A DNA stretch of 64,000 nt from Nitrospirota bacterium (GCA_018971525.1 JAGXAR010000004.1:41468-105467), one strand, 5' to 3'; positions 7,994-17,959 are shown, counted from the stretch's first letter. Translations and numbers: made by a program. Notes: generated by a model from the letters alone, not told the origin.

Positions 7994-9211
7994 ATGGCTA
8001 CCTTTGCGTATGTCGGACGAACCAGATCGGGTGCTGTCAAGAAGGGCGAGCTCAGCGCAAAAACCCGAGATGAGGCGGTAGACCAACTCCGCAAGCAAAG
8101 CGTCGTCGTCACCAGCCTCGAAGAAAAGAAGAGCGGTGCGGGCGGATTCAAGATGAGTTTTGGGTCTGGTCTCACAGATAAAGACTTGGTTGTATTTACG
8201 CGACAATTTGGCACGATGATCAATGCGGGCCTGCCCTTGGTGCAGTGTCTCGAAATCCTCTCGACCCAGTCCGAGAATAAAGTGCTGCGAGAGACAATCG
8301 GGGAAGTGAAGACCCAAGTGGAGGCAGGTTCGACCTTTTCGGATGCCTTACGTCGCCATCCTAAAGTCTTCGACGACCTCTACGTCAACTTGGTGCATGC
8401 GGGTGAGGTGGGTGGCCTGCTCGATACGATCTTGACGCGACTCGCCAAATACATCGAGAAAGCGATGAAGCTCAAAGGGCAGATCAAGTCTGCCATGATC
8501 TATCCAGCCGCGATCATGGGAGTTGCCGTTGTGGTTATCGCTGTTCTCATGCTTTTTGTCATTCCAATCTTTGCAAAGATGTTTCTTGAACTGTCAGGTG
8601 GAAAAATGGGGTTGCCAGGCCCTACGCAAATAGTCATCGACACCAGCAACTTCTTTATTGCGTACTGGTATGTCATTCTTGGGGGTATTGTGGGGACCAT
8701 CATTGGTATTAAAAAATACTATGCGACCGTGAAAGGGCGGATGGTCATAGATAAGTTGCTCCTCAAGTTGCCAGTGGTTGGAGACTTAATCAGAAAGGCC
8801 TCGGTTGCCAAGTTCACCCGTACGCTTGGGACTTTGCTCTCCAGCGGGGTCCCACTACTCGATGGTTTGTCTATCTGTGCAAAGACTGCAGGTAATAAGG
8901 TTATTGAAGAGACGTTGTTCAACGCCCGCGTCAGTATCAGTGGCGGAAAGACCATCGCCGATCCCTTGGCGGCAAGCGGGGTCTTTCCGAAGATGGTTAC
9001 GCATATGATCGCCGTCGGTGAGTCAACCGGCGCGCTGGACGGTATGTTGGGGAAAATTGCAGACTTTTACGAAGATGAAGTTGATCAGGCAGTTGCCTCG
9101 TTAACATCATTACTTGAGCCGGGGATGATGGTGTTCTTGGGGATTGTGATCGGGTTTATCGTGATTGCGATGTACCTCCCGATCTTTAAAATGGCGTCTG
9201 CAATCGGATAG
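7994..9211 (+). CDS. pilC: Type IV pilus/type II secretion inner-membrane protein PilC
   Basis: PilC/GspF-family platform protein of the type IV pilus assembly machine in the inner membrane. It has two tandem T2SSF domains (about residues 65-190 and 265-390), each with the family pattern, for example FTRQFGTMINAGLPL and FTRTLGTLLSSGVPL, and three long hydrophobic helices. Length (405 residues) is normal. ATG 7994 (MATFAYVG) fits homologues; GTG 7985 is an alternative. It is followed by pilS and pilR rather than by pilM-Q, so the pilus genes appear to be dispersed. Confidence 0.94.
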   Translation: MATFAYVGRTRSGAVKKGELSAKTRDEAVDQLRKQSVVVTSLEEKKSGAGGFKMSFGSGLTDKDLVVFTRQFGTMINAGLPLVQCLEILSTQSENKVLRETIGEVKTQVEAGSTFSDALRRHPKVFDDLYVNLVHAGEVGGLLDTILTRLAKYIEKAMKLKGQIKSAMIYPAAIMGVAVVVIAVLMLFVIPIFAKMFLELSGGKMGLPGPTQIVIDTSNFFIAYWYVILGGIVGTIIGIKKYYATVKGRMVIDKLLLKLPVVGDLIRKASVAKFTRTLGTLLSSGVPLLDGLSICAKTAGNKVIEETLFNARVSISGGKTIADPLAASGVFPKMVTHMIAVGESTGALDGMLGKIADFYEDEVDQAVASLTSLLEPGMMVFLGIVIGFIVIAMYLPIFKMASAIG

Positions 9212-9416
9212 AGGTTGGCGTTCAGTCCGTTCCTCTCACGGAGTTGGGGCCTAGTTCCCAGCATGCAGGCTTTCTCTAAGCCTTTCTGGTCAAACCACTC
9301 GACGCCTCATCAAATTGCGATGACGCGGTTCCTGGCCCCTTATACGAGGAGAATGAACGAGGCACATTTCTCTTCATGCCCCGACGATCTCCTTCTCGCC
9401 CAGTGGTCTTCCGCTC

Positions 9417-11114
9417 ATGATTGATTTGCGCACAAGATTGTATTGGCTCATGGGGCTTCGGATGGCCCTCGTGACTCTGATGCTCGGTCTGTCTCTCGCC
9501 TTCCAAGTTGCGAAGGGCGGGCGGGTCGAAACATTCTACAGCCTGATTATTGTCACCTACGCTCTGACGATCCCTTCCGTCATTCTGCTCCGTGCGCTGA
9601 CCTCACCAGTCGCTCTCACGATATTTTTTTGGGCTCAGGTGGGGATCGACTTCCTCCTTGAAACGGTGCTGGTGACTCAGACAGGGGGGGTAGAGAGTCC
9701 CTTCGCAGTGCTCTATGTCATGACCGTCGCGGTCGCCAGTCTCGTCCCCCGTCGGCGAGTGGGGGTCCTGACCGCCTGTTTCTGCATTATCTTGTTTGGG
9801 CTCTTAACGAACATTCAATTGTATGGCCTGATTGAGGGGTGGGGCTGGCTGCCGCCGAGTCGGCTGACGGTACCTGAAACTTTTCAAACATTTGGCGTCT
9901 ATGCCCTCGCCCTTCTTGTCGTCGGGATCCTGGGCGGAACCTTGGCTGAACAGCTTCAGCAGGCGGATCAATCGTTGCGCGAGAAGGAACAGGGACTGAC
10001 TCGCCTCCAAGTCTTTCATGAGAATATCGTCCACAGCATCAGCAGCGGCGTCTTTACGGCAGATGCCACGGGGTGCATCACCTCGTTCAACCCTGCGGCA
10101 CAGGAAGCAACCGGCTATACGCTTACTCACGTGGCCGGGCGTCCCTGGCGCGAGGTCTTCAACTGGCATCCTAGCCAACGATCGGACGAACAACTCAATG
10201 GCGCTCTGTCGGCGACCACGAGATTTGAGGTGGAATGCAAGAGGGCTGACGGCAATCGTCTGATCCTCGGCATGACCCTCTCCCCATTGCACGAGCAGGG
10301 GAGGCAGACTGGTTTGGTCGGCGTGTTCAAAGATTTGACGCAGATTCGGGATCTCGAAGAGGAGATGCGCCGCAAGGATTGGCTGGCGAGCTTGGGTGAA
10401 ATGTCTGCCGGGATGGCCCATGAGATTCGGAACCCGCTTGGCGCATTGGCCGGCGCGATGCAAATGCTCCGGAGAGATGCCACGGAAGACGAAACCAATC
10501 GCCGGCTGATGGACATTGCGATTCGGGAAGCCACCAGGCTCGACAACATCATCACCGAATTTCTCCAGTATGCACGTCCGCCGGCGCTCAATCTCGCAGA
10601 GCGTGATCTCAACAAAGTGCTTGCTGAGACCCTCGATCTCGTTCAACATGAAGCGCGAACACGTTCCAATATCAAAATCGTCACGTCCCTGACAGCCGGG
10701 GTGCTCACGGCCCTGGTCGATCAGGATCAGTTCCGGCAAGTTTTCTGGAATATGGCGACGAACGCGTTTGAAGCGATGCCGGAGGGAGGACAGTTGACGA
10801 TCTCGACGAGCTGTCGCCACGTTGATGCCGGCGGTCGCAAGGGTGAGGTCATCGAAATTGCGTTTCAGGACACCGGGGAAGGCATTCCGAAACAAAACCT
10901 CGACAAGATCTTTCTCCCGTTTTTTACGACGAAGAAAGAGGGGTCAGGGCTGGGTCTTGCGGCTGTCCATCGAATCGTCGATCTGCACGGGGGGTGGATC
11001 AAGGTCGAAAGTCAGGAGCGTCAAGGCTCACGGTTTGTCGTATGTATGCCGCGTTCCGGGGATGCCGGGGTGCGGTTGTGGCATGAGGGGCGGACGCCGT
11101 GGAAAAGATCCTAG
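9417..11114 (+). CDS. pilS: Sensor histidine kinase, PilS type
   Basis: Membrane sensor kinase of a sigma-54-dependent two-component system. The N-terminal 190 residues contain about six hydrophobic helices, then a PAS domain (about 215-320), a HisKA dimerisation domain with phospho-acceptor His in GMAHEIRNPLGAL, and an HATPase domain with a DTGEGIP box and GSGLGLA. This architecture is that of PilS, which senses PilA level in other bacteria. It lies 205 bases after pilC and overlaps pilR by 16 bases. Function is inferred from architecture and context. Confidence 0.9.
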   Translation: MIDLRTRLYWLMGLRMALVTLMLGLSLAFQVAKGGRVETFYSLIIVTYALTIPSVILLRALTSPVALTIFFWAQVGIDFLLETVLVTQTGGVESPFAVLYVMTVAVASLVPRRRVGVLTACFCIILFGLLTNIQLYGLIEGWGWLPPSRLTVPETFQTFGVYALALLVVGILGGTLAEQLQQADQSLREKEQGLTRLQVFHENIVHSISSGVFTADATGCITSFNPAAQEATGYTLTHVAGRPWREVFNWHPSQRSDEQLNGALSATTRFEVECKRADGNRLILGMTLSPLHEQGRQTGLVGVFKDLTQIRDLEEEMRRKDWLASLGEMSAGMAHEIRNPLGALAGAMQMLRRDATEDETNRRLMDIAIREATRLDNIITEFLQYARPPALNLAERDLNKVLAETLDLVQHEARTRSNIKIVTSLTAGVLTALVDQDQFRQVFWNMATNAFEAMPEGGQLTISTSCRHVDAGGRKGEVIEIAFQDTGEGIPKQNLDKIFLPFFTTKKEGSGLGLAAVHRIVDLHGGWIKVESQERQGSRFVVCMPRSGDAGVRLWHEGRTPWKRS

Positions 11115-12481
11115 TCGTTGATGATGAGAGAGGCCTGCGCGAAGTTTTGAGCATCATGCTCAAACGCGCGGGCTATGCCGTGACCGAAGCGTCGGATGGC
11201 GAAGAGGCCATCGGTCAGTTGAACAAGGAAATCTTCGATCTCGTCATCACCGACCTCCGCATGCCGAAAGCCGATGGCATGGCGGTCCTGAAGGCGGTGA
11301 AGTCTTCTTCTCCTGAAACCGTGGTCCTCGTGATTACGGCGTTTGCGACCGCGGACTCGGCGGTCGATGCGATGAAACAGGGCGCGTACGACTACCTGAC
11401 CAAGCCGTTCCAGGTCGATGAAGTGCAGCTGATCATCCGCAACGCCCTGGAGAAGCGGCGGCTCTCAACGGAAAACATTCTATTAAAACGCGAAATGGCG
11501 AGCCAGTCGTCATTTGCACAGATTGTCGGCCAAAGCGAGAGCATGCAGAAGGTGTTCGATGTGGTGCGCAAAGTCGCGGACGCCAAGAGCAATGTGCTGA
11601 TTTGTGGGGAAAGCGGAACAGGAAAAGAGTTGGTGGCGCGCGCGATTCACTATAACAGTGCCCGGAGTTCGATGCCCTTTGTGGCGGTGAATTGCAGCGC
11701 AGTGCCGGAGACGTTGCTCGAAAGCGAACTCTTCGGGCACATGAAGGGGTCCTTTACCGGCGCGATGGCCAATAAGGCGGGGTTGTTCGAAGTCGCCAAC
11801 GGCGGCACGATCTTTTTGGATGAAATCGGCGATACGACCCCAACAATTCAAGTCAAACTGCTTCGCGTGATTCAGGAGCGAGAGTTCAGGCGTGTGGGCG
11901 GCAACCAGGATGTAAAGGTCGATGTGCGCATTGTGGCTGCGACCAATAAGGACCTTGAAAAGGCTGTGGCCGACGGCTCATTTCGCGAAGATTTGTACTA
12001 CCGCTTAGATGTGATCCCGATTCGGCTCCCACCGTTGCGGCTTCGAACCGGAGACATCCCGCTGCTCGTGAAACATTTCCTCGAGAAGTTTTCACAGGAA
12101 AGCGGCAAGCCGGCTCCCGTATTGACATCGGAGGCGATGCACGTGCTGTTGGGCCATGAGTGGCGCGGCAATGTGCGCGAGCTTGAAAACTTGATTGAGC
12201 GCGTTGTCGCCTTTTCTGTTGGTGCGCCTGTGTCGGATAACGATATTCGCGGCTGGCTCCATCGAGTCGCGACCCCTCAGCAGCAGGGGGTGCCTACGGA
12301 CCTGCCGGAAGATGGGTTGGATTTGGAGGGGCTCATCAACGGCATTGAAAAAGACCTGCTCTTGAAGGCGCTCGAACGGGCTATGTGGGTGAAGAAAAAG
12401 GCCGCGCGGCTTCTGAGGCTCAACACGCGATCCTTTCGTTATCGGCTAGAGAAGTATGCCATCAAGGGAGGTCGTGATTAA
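11099..12481 (+). CDS. pilR: Sigma-54-dependent response regulator, PilR/NtrC type
   Basis: Transcription activator with an N-terminal receiver domain (VVDDERGLRE; phospho-acceptor Asp in VITDLRMPKADG), a central AAA+ domain (Walker A GESGTGKE; sigma-54 contact loop GSFTGA; Walker B GGTIFLDEIG) and a C-terminal Fis-type helix-turn-helix (about 420-460). The contact loop reads GSFTGA rather than the more common GAFTGA, a variant found in PilR proteins. The GTG start lies inside the end of pilS, so translation is probably coupled. It is predicted to activate pilin genes located elsewhere. Confidence 0.92.
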   Translation: MEKILVVDDERGLREVLSIMLKRAGYAVTEASDGEEAIGQLNKEIFDLVITDLRMPKADGMAVLKAVKSSSPETVVLVITAFATADSAVDAMKQGAYDYLTKPFQVDEVQLIIRNALEKRRLSTENILLKREMASQSSFAQIVGQSESMQKVFDVVRKVADAKSNVLICGESGTGKELVARAIHYNSARSSMPFVAVNCSAVPETLLESELFGHMKGSFTGAMANKAGLFEVANGGTIFLDEIGDTTPTIQVKLLRVIQEREFRRVGGNQDVKVDVRIVAATNKDLEKAVADGSFREDLYYRLDVIPIRLPPLRLRTGDIPLLVKHFLEKFSQESGKPAPVLTSEAMHVLLGHEWRGNVRELENLIERVVAFSVGAPVSDNDIRGWLHRVATPQQQGVPTDLPEDGLDLEGLINGIEKDLLLKALERAMWVKKKAARLLRLNTRSFRYRLEKYAIKGGRD

Positions 12482-13397
12482 TTCGCAGCTGAGTCCATCC
12501 GAGATTACCGTCTTCGCTCCCGCCAAAATCAATGTGATCCTGCGCATCCTCGACCGCCGCCCCGACGGGTTCCACAATCTCTGGTCGATCATGCAGACGG
12601 TTGGCCTAGAAGACGAGGTGCAGATCAGGCTGCGTGCTGACCGACAGGATATCCAGCTTACGTGTGATGCGGCGCAGCTGGCTGCCGACCAGAGCAACCT
12701 CGTCTATCGCGCCGCCGCCGAGGTGTTGGAGCGGGCTCAGGATGCCATCGGGCTCGACATTGAGTTGCGTAAGCGCATTCCGATGGGAGCCGGCCTCGGT
12801 GGCGGGAGCAGCGATGCCGCAGCCACCATCATAGGATTGAACCGCCTCCTGCAGCTGGAGTGGTCTCCGAAACAGATGGCTGATGTCGGACAATCGTTAG
12901 GTAGCGATGTGCCCTTCTTTCTCTTTGCCCCCTCAGCGTTCGTGACGGGTCGAGGAGAAACAGTCCGGCCGGTCGTCGTTGAAGGGGCGCGATGGGTCGT
13001 GCTCGTCAACCCGGGGTTTGGGGTCAACACCAAGTGGGCATATCATGAATTGGCTGCCACCAGGACCGCTGTGACGCCGCTGTCGCTGGTCCAGCGAGAA
13101 CTCGACCGGCAATCACGGGTGAGCTGGGCCCAGTTAATTGCCGCGGCAGAGAATGACTTCGAGGCGCCGGTCTTCGCCGCACACGGGAAGCTCCGGGAGA
13201 TTAAACGGAGCTTGCAGGGTCAAGGAGCCGAGATCGCGCTGCTGTCCGGAAGCGGGGCGACTGTGTTCGGGGTGTTCGCGGACGAGGCGAGCGCGCGCCA
13301 GGCCCAGGCCCAGTTCTCGAGTGAGAACTTGATGAACGCTTTTGTCGTCCCCACCTGTTCAGGCCCGCTCGGCTGGCGATACGAACCGCGACGATAA
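12474..13397 (+). CDS. ispE: 4-diphosphocytidyl-2-C-methyl-D-erythritol kinase IspE
   Basis: GHMP-family kinase of the non-mevalonate (MEP) isoprenoid pathway. It shows the N-terminal APAKINVILRI motif, the ATP-binding glycine-rich loop PMGAGLGGGSSDAAA and the C-terminal ALLSGSGATVFGVF. Length (307 residues) is normal. The start is uncertain: GTG 12474 lies close after an AAGGGAGG sequence that is nearer than ideal, while ATG 12456 in the same frame adds six residues. Either start overlaps the end of pilR. The ispE-prs-rplY-pth order that follows is widely conserved. Confidence 0.94.
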   Translation: MINSQLSPSEITVFAPAKINVILRILDRRPDGFHNLWSIMQTVGLEDEVQIRLRADRQDIQLTCDAAQLAADQSNLVYRAAAEVLERAQDAIGLDIELRKRIPMGAGLGGGSSDAAATIIGLNRLLQLEWSPKQMADVGQSLGSDVPFFLFAPSAFVTGRGETVRPVVVEGARWVVLVNPGFGVNTKWAYHELAATRTAVTPLSLVQRELDRQSRVSWAQLIAAAENDFEAPVFAAHGKLREIKRSLQGQGAEIALLSGSGATVFGVFADEASARQAQAQFSSENLMNAFVVPTCSGPLGWRYEPRR

Positions 13398-13409
13398 ACC
13401 GTGGCTTGG

Positions 13410-13439
13410 TTGACAACTCCCCGTGAACTCCGTTAAAGT
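13410..13439 (+). promoter_or_regulatory. Predicted sigma-70 promoter for prs-rplY-pth
   Basis: TTGACA at 13410-13415, an 18-nt spacer and TAAAGT at 13434-13439. A leader of about 140 nt follows, containing a GGCGGG/CCCGCC inverted repeat (13486-13491 and 13513-13518). Confidence 0.55.
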
Positions 13440-13585
13440 CTGCCCCCTTAGTTGGCTTCATCAACAGCGCGCAGCGAACCAGGTAGGCGGGTCACGATTA
13501 CGCCCACCGATGCCCGCCGTCGAGACGAACCATATACGAAATCAGAACGTTACGCAGTCGTATCCAAGGACCCTCTGAGGAATCG

Positions 13586-14527
13586 ATGAGCAGGGAGCTA
13601 AAGATATTCTCTGGCAACGCGAATCCGGCCCTGGCCCATGAGATTTGTGCCTACCTTGGGACCAAGCTTGGGGAGGCCACGGTGTCGTCATTCAGTGACG
13701 GCGAAATTCGCGTCAAGATTGAGGAAAACGTTCGTGGCGCCGACGTGTTCGTTGTGCAGTCGAGTTGCCAGCCTGTCAATGACTCCCTTATGGAGTTGCT
13801 GATTATTATTGATGCGCTCAAGCGGTCCTCGGCGAATCGCATCACTGCGGTCATCCCGTATTTTGGCTATGCGCGCCAGGATCGCAAAGATCAGCCGCGT
13901 GTGCCGATCTCAGCGAAGCTCGTGGCCGATCTCATCAGCACCGCCGGCACTGATCGGGTGTTGACGATGGATCTCCACGCGGGGCAGATCCAGGGGTTCT
14001 TCAATGTGCCGGTGGACCATCTCTATGCACTACCCGTATTATTGGATTATATTACGAAACAGAAAGTGAGCGACCTGGTGGTCGTTTCGCCGGACGCTGG
14101 TGGAGTGGAGCGAGCCCGCGCGTTTGCGAAGCGGCTCCAAGCCAACCTGGCGATTATTGACAAGCGACGTGAAGGACCAAACCAGACGCAGATCATGAAC
14201 ATCATCGGTGATGTTGCGGGTAAAAGTGCGCTGTTACTGGACGACATGATCGACACGGCCGGCACCATTGTGAAGGGGGCGCAGGCCTGTCTGGATCGCG
14301 GGGCTCGGGAAGTGTGGACCGCCTGTACCCACGCGGTACTCACCGGGCCTGCGTTGGAGCGGATCCAGCAATCCTGCCTGAAGCAGGTGATCGTGACCAA
14401 TTCGATTCCGTTACGGGGCAAAGAGCAGATCTGCCCGAAGTTGCATCAATTATCGGTCGCGCCACTGTTAGGTGAGGCGATTCGGCGTATACATGAAGAC
14501 GAGTCGGTGAGTTCGTTGTTTGCCTAA
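13586..14527 (+). CDS. prs: Ribose-phosphate pyrophosphokinase
   Basis: Makes PRPP from ribose-5-phosphate and ATP for nucleotide, His and Trp synthesis. The 313-residue protein contains the Class I PRPP synthase features: [15 protein letters not shown], the active-site segment [25 protein letters not shown] and the PRPP-binding loop [13 protein letters not shown]. It is preceded by a clear promoter and followed by rplY, a common order. Confidence 0.97.
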   Translation: MSRELKIFSGNANPALAHEICAYLGTKLGEATVSSFSDGEIRVKIEENVRGADVFVVQSSCQPVNDSLMELLIIIDALKRSSANRITAVIPYFGYARQDRKDQPRVPISAKLVADLISTAGTDRVLTMDLHAGQIQGFFNVPVDHLYALPVLLDYITKQKVSDLVVVSPDAGGVERARAFAKRLQANLAIIDKRREGPNQTQIMNIIGDVAGKSALLLDDMIDTAGTIVKGAQACLDRGAREVWTACTHAVLTGPALERIQQSCLKQVIVTNSIPLRGKEQICPKLHQLSVAPLLGEAIRRIHEDESVSSLFA

Positions 14528-14577
14528 CTCGAGATCGAGGCATCAGCGGACCAGCGAGAAGGGGACGGAGGCATAGC

Positions 14578-15357
14578 ATGAAATTCGATCTAGCGGTCAC
14601 AGTGAGAGAGAAAACGGGAAAGGGTGCGGCACGCCAACTTCGGCGGGAGGGCAAAGTCCCCGGCGTGTTGTATGGGCAGGGCGAATGCCTGCTCTTGACG
14701 ATTGAACCAGATAGCTTGGTCAAGATTTTAAAAGCACAGGCGGGGGGAAGCGCGCTCGTGTCGCTTACGCTTACTGGAGCGAAGTCAAAACCGAAGCGGA
14801 CCGCACTCTTGCGCGATTTCCAGGTCGATCCGGTCGAAGGGAATGTGTTGCATGCAGATCTGTTTGAAATCTCGATGGATAAGCCGATTCGCGTGAAAGT
14901 TCCTCTGCATTTGACCGGCGGAGTGCCTGCCGGTGTCAAGGAAGGCGGCATCCTCCACCACAATATGCGCGAGTTGCATATTGAGTGCTTACCAGCAGTT
15001 TTGCCGGACTTCATCGAAGTCGATGCCTCAGGACTCGGCATTGCGCAAGGTCTCCATCTGAAAGACGTGGCTGCCCGCGAAGGGATCCGCTATCTCGACG
15101 ATCCTGAGCAGATGGTCGTGAGTGTGGCGGCTCCGATGACGGAAGCCAAGCTCGAATCACTCCTCGCGAGCGGCGCAGCGGCGCCGGAGGGCGCGAAAGA
15201 GCCCGAGGTGGTCACGAAGGGTAAAGTCGCGGGTGAAGCCGCTGAGGGTGGCGAAGCGGCAAAAGCCGGTGCGGCTGCTCCTGAGGCGAAGGGCGGCGAG
15301 AAGAAGGGCGCTGCAGCGCCAAAAGCCGAGAAGAAAGAAGCTGAAAAGAAGAAGTAA
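14578..15357 (+). CDS. rplY: Large-subunit ribosomal protein bL25 (CTC form)
   Basis: 5S rRNA-binding ribosomal protein of the long CTC/TL5 type. Residues 1-95 form the bL25 domain (TGKGAARQLRREGKVPGVLYG) and 100-185 the CTC beta domain. The final 75 residues or so are a low-complexity Ala/Glu/Lys-rich tail ending in KKEAEKKK. That tail is much longer than in E. coli L25 and probably disordered. A GGGGACGG sequence precedes the ATG. The stop is two bases before pth, so the two genes are probably translated together. Confidence 0.94.
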   Translation: MKFDLAVTVREKTGKGAARQLRREGKVPGVLYGQGECLLLTIEPDSLVKILKAQAGGSALVSLTLTGAKSKPKRTALLRDFQVDPVEGNVLHADLFEISMDKPIRVKVPLHLTGGVPAGVKEGGILHHNMRELHIECLPAVLPDFIEVDASGLGIAQGLHLKDVAAREGIRYLDDPEQMVVSVAAPMTEAKLESLLASGAAAPEGAKEPEVVTKGKVAGEAAEGGEAAKAGAAAPEAKGGEKKGAAAPKAEKKEAEKKK

Positions 15358-15359
15358 CG

Positions 15360-15956
15360 TTGCGCCTCATCGTTGGGCTGGGCAACCCGGGCGCTGCCTA
15401 TGCCCAAACCCGCCACAACGTCGGCATGTGGGTCATTGAGCGGGCTGCCGCTCGGTGGTCCATCCGTCTCGCCAAACGCGGCATAGCTCATCGTGGATCG
15501 GGACGGCTTGGGTCGGAGCTCATCGAACTCGCCGGCACGCTCGACTGGATGAACATCACTGGTCCTCCGCTCAAAGGTCTCCTCCGTGAGTTTTCGTTGA
15601 CTGCTGACGACCTGATCCTCATTCACGACGATCTGGATCTTGATCTAGGGCGTCTCCGGATCAAACAAGCCGGTGGGCATGGGGGGCACAACGGGATCAA
15701 GTCGGTCATTGACGCGATCGGGACACCCCAGTTCGTGAGGGTCAAGATTGGAATCGGCCGACCGGCACCGCGTCAGGATTCGGCGGAATATGTGTTGCAG
15801 GCGTTCACGAAAGAAGAGTTCGAGGTGTTGAATCCCTGCCTCGATCGTGCCGTCGATGCGTTGGAATATCTGATCCACCGGGGGACAGCCGTAGCGATGA
15901 ATCAGTTTAATATTCGAGAGAAGCCGGGAGAAGATGAGGGGGCGCAGCCAGGCTGA
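15360..15956 (+). CDS. pth: Peptidyl-tRNA hydrolase
   Basis: Releases tRNA from peptidyl-tRNA dropped by ribosomes. Family signatures are visible: VGLGNPGAAYAQTRHNVG with the catalytic His in TRHNVG, HDDLDLDLGRLRIK with the catalytic Asp, and GGHGGHNGIKSV. The 198-residue length is normal. The likely start is TTG at 15360, giving MRLIVGLGNPG; no better codon lies upstream. Translation may depend on coupling to rplY. Confidence 0.95.
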   Translation: MRLIVGLGNPGAAYAQTRHNVGMWVIERAAARWSIRLAKRGIAHRGSGRLGSELIELAGTLDWMNITGPPLKGLLREFSLTADDLILIHDDLDLDLGRLRIKQAGGHGGHNGIKSVIDAIGTPQFVRVKIGIGRPAPRQDSAEYVLQAFTKEEFEVLNPCLDRAVDALEYLIHRGTAVAMNQFNIREKPGEDEGAQPG

Positions 15957-16229
15957 CTTCTTGTTCACACACAATCCCTACTGATTGTCCAGACTGTCGC
16001 TAGTATCTCCTTCCTGCTATATGATAGCCTTTCCGTCCGGTCGGCAGTTCTTCGAAGCGGGAGCGGTCTCGATGAGCCTGCCTGGAAGACAGGAGTTCTC
16101 GATCTCTGCAGGTCTTTCTTCCCCGCATTGTGCCTCCACCAAAAGAGTTTTCCATAACCCGAGCAATCAGCGATTTCTGCATGCGGTGCGGCCAAGCGCG
16201 TTGCCCTTTCCATGAAAGGAGTGGACGTT

Positions 16230-17471
16230 ATGAATATTGTAGAGCGCGTGAAGAATATTCTGCTCCAACCGAAAACGGAATGGCCGGTGATCGAGCCTGA
16301 ACAGACCTCTGCGCAGGCACTCTATACCGGGTACATCATGCCGCTGGCCGCGATAGGACCGATTGCTATGCTGGTCGGGCTGTCCGTTGTCGGTGTGCAG
16401 GTGCCGTTCATGGGCACGACGCGGCTGCCGTTCTCGAGCCTCTTATCGCAAATGCTGGTGAGCTATGTGCTGGGGCTGGCGGGGGTTTATGTGCTCGCCC
16501 TGATCATCAATACGCTGGCGCCTACGTTCGGCGGCACGAGCAATCTCACTCAGGCGTTGAAGGTGGCGGCCTACGGCGCAACGGCCGCCTGGGTTGGTGG
16601 GGTATTCCATCTGCTTCCGTCGTTGGGCATTTTGGGACTCTTGGCGGCATTCTATACTCTGTACTTGCTGTATCTTGGCCTGCCGGTTTTGATGAAATCG
16701 CCACCGGAGCGATCCCTCGGCTATACCGTCTCGGTCGTGATCGCGGCGATCGTGCTGTTCGTCGTTATCGGAGCGATCAGCGCCTCGTTTGTTGGGCTTC
16801 CCAGGGCTGTAACCCAAAGCAGAGAAGAGCAAAAGGTGACGAAAGAACTCGAGCAAGCAGGCAAGAGCCTTGAATCCTTCACGAAGGGTCTTGAGAAGGC
16901 CGGACAGTCCAGTGGAAGCACACAGGTAGGGGGCGAGTCGTCTACGAACCTTGGCGATGCCATGCAAGCGGCAGGTAATGTGATGCAGGCCTTCAATCGG
17001 GCTGCGAGCGGAGGGAAAACCATGGAGCCGGTCGATTTCCGGCACCTCAAGGAATTGCTGCCCGAATCGGTGGACGGCATGCAACGAGCCGAGGTATCGG
17101 GCGAGAAATCTACCGCGTTGGGGATGACGATCAGTAAAGCAGAGGCGCGGTATACCGGTGAAGACCGCCGGGTCATTGATGTGACCATCTCGGACATCGG
17201 CAATGCGAGCGGGCTCGCCAGCTTGGCGCTTTATGCCTGGGCTAATAACGAAATTGATAAGGATTCTCCGACCGGCTATGAGAAAACGACGACGTTCCGA
17301 GGGTACAAGGCTTATGAAAAGTACAACAAACGTGACCACAGCGGAGAACTGGGGGTTCTGATCGATAAGCGTTTCGTGGTGGAAGCCAAAGGAGACGCTG
17401 TTTCGATCGAGGATCTCAAGGGCGTGCTTAACAAGCTTGATCTGAGCAAGCTCGTAAACATGAAAGGGTAG
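16230..17471 (+). CDS. YIP1-family membrane protein with a C-terminal soluble domain
   Basis: A 413-residue protein. Residues about 1-200 form a YIP1 domain with five hydrophobic helices and the N-terminal signature NIVERVKNILLQPKTEWPVI. A polar Ser/Gly-rich linker (about 205-265) follows, then a soluble domain of about 140 residues containing DFRHLKELLPESVDGM. YIP1 domains in bacteria are poorly understood. The C-terminal domain resembles exported domains of unknown function, and I cannot name it. The start at 16230 is set by AAAGGAG eight bases upstream; ATG 16212 is less likely. Confidence 0.8.
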   Translation: MNIVERVKNILLQPKTEWPVIEPEQTSAQALYTGYIMPLAAIGPIAMLVGLSVVGVQVPFMGTTRLPFSSLLSQMLVSYVLGLAGVYVLALIINTLAPTFGGTSNLTQALKVAAYGATAAWVGGVFHLLPSLGILGLLAAFYTLYLLYLGLPVLMKSPPERSLGYTVSVVIAAIVLFVVIGAISASFVGLPRAVTQSREEQKVTKELEQAGKSLESFTKGLEKAGQSSGSTQVGGESSTNLGDAMQAAGNVMQAFNRAASGGKTMEPVDFRHLKELLPESVDGMQRAEVSGEKSTALGMTISKAEARYTGEDRRVIDVTISDIGNASGLASLALYAWANNEIDKDSPTGYEKTTTFRGYKAYEKYNKRDHSGELGVLIDKRFVVEAKGDAVSIEDLKGVLNKLDLSKLVNMKG

Positions 17472-17498
17472 CCAAGTCCTCGTTCTATCCTCTCTTGA

Positions 17499-17528
17499 TT
17501 GACAGCTTCTTTCTGTCCGTGTTACGTT
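17499..17528 (+). promoter_or_regulatory. Predicted sigma-70 promoter for the rpsF operon
   Basis: TTGACA at 17499-17504, 18-nt spacer, TACGTT at 17523-17528, about 85 bases before rpsF. The -10 match is weak, but the position before a ribosomal operon fits. Confidence 0.42.
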
Positions 17529-17611
17529 CGCCCTTTCGCGCTGGCTGAATCCAGCGTGCCTACACCTTGCTCCCGACTTGTTCGGGGGCCTTTGTCCAGG
17601 AGGATTGCTGC

Positions 17612-17959
17612 ATGGAGCTCTACGAGTCTCTGTTCATTATTCGTACGTCTGTCTCCGACGAGGAGACCGCTGCCCTGATCGAGAAGATGAAGTCGGTGGC
17701 AGAGAAGACCGGCGCGCAGTTCATCAAATCAGAAAACTGGGGTAAGAAGAAGCTCGCCTACGAGGTGAAGCGGGAGCGGAAGGGCACTTATGTCTACTTC
17801 TACTTCAGGGCACCCAGCATCACGGTTGGTGAATTAGAGCGGTCCTATCGGCTAGAAGACTCCATCATCAAGTTCTTGACCGTGCACCTCAAAAAAGAAC
17901 TGGTGCCGCCACGGCCACTCGAGACGTCATCGGAGGAGTTTGCCGGTGGCCGGGTTTAA
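17612..17959 (+). CDS. rpsF: Small-subunit ribosomal protein bS6
   Basis: 115-residue bS6, which binds 16S rRNA together with bS18. The N-terminus MELYESLFIIRT and the motif GKKKLAYEVKRERKGTYVYF are diagnostic. The start is fixed by a perfect AGGAGG eight bases before ATG 17612. The 3' end overlaps ssb by 14 bases, and rpsR follows, the standard rpsF-ssb-rpsR operon. Confidence 0.96.
   Translation: MELYESLFIIRTSVSDEETAALIEKMKSVAEKTGAQFIKSENWGKKKLAYEVKRERKGTYVYFYFRAPSITVGELERSYRLEDSIIKFLTVHLKKELVPPRPLETSSEEFAGGRV

Noticed and set aside
9212..9416. Sigma-54 promoter before pilS
   Set aside because: No GG-N10-GC element with the right surroundings was found; PilR targets are probably elsewhere.
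13400..13585. tRNA gene between ispE and prs, common at this position in other bacteria
   Set aside because: No cloverleaf or TTCGA-type T-loop could be found; only a promoter and a GGCGGG/CCCGCC hairpin are present.
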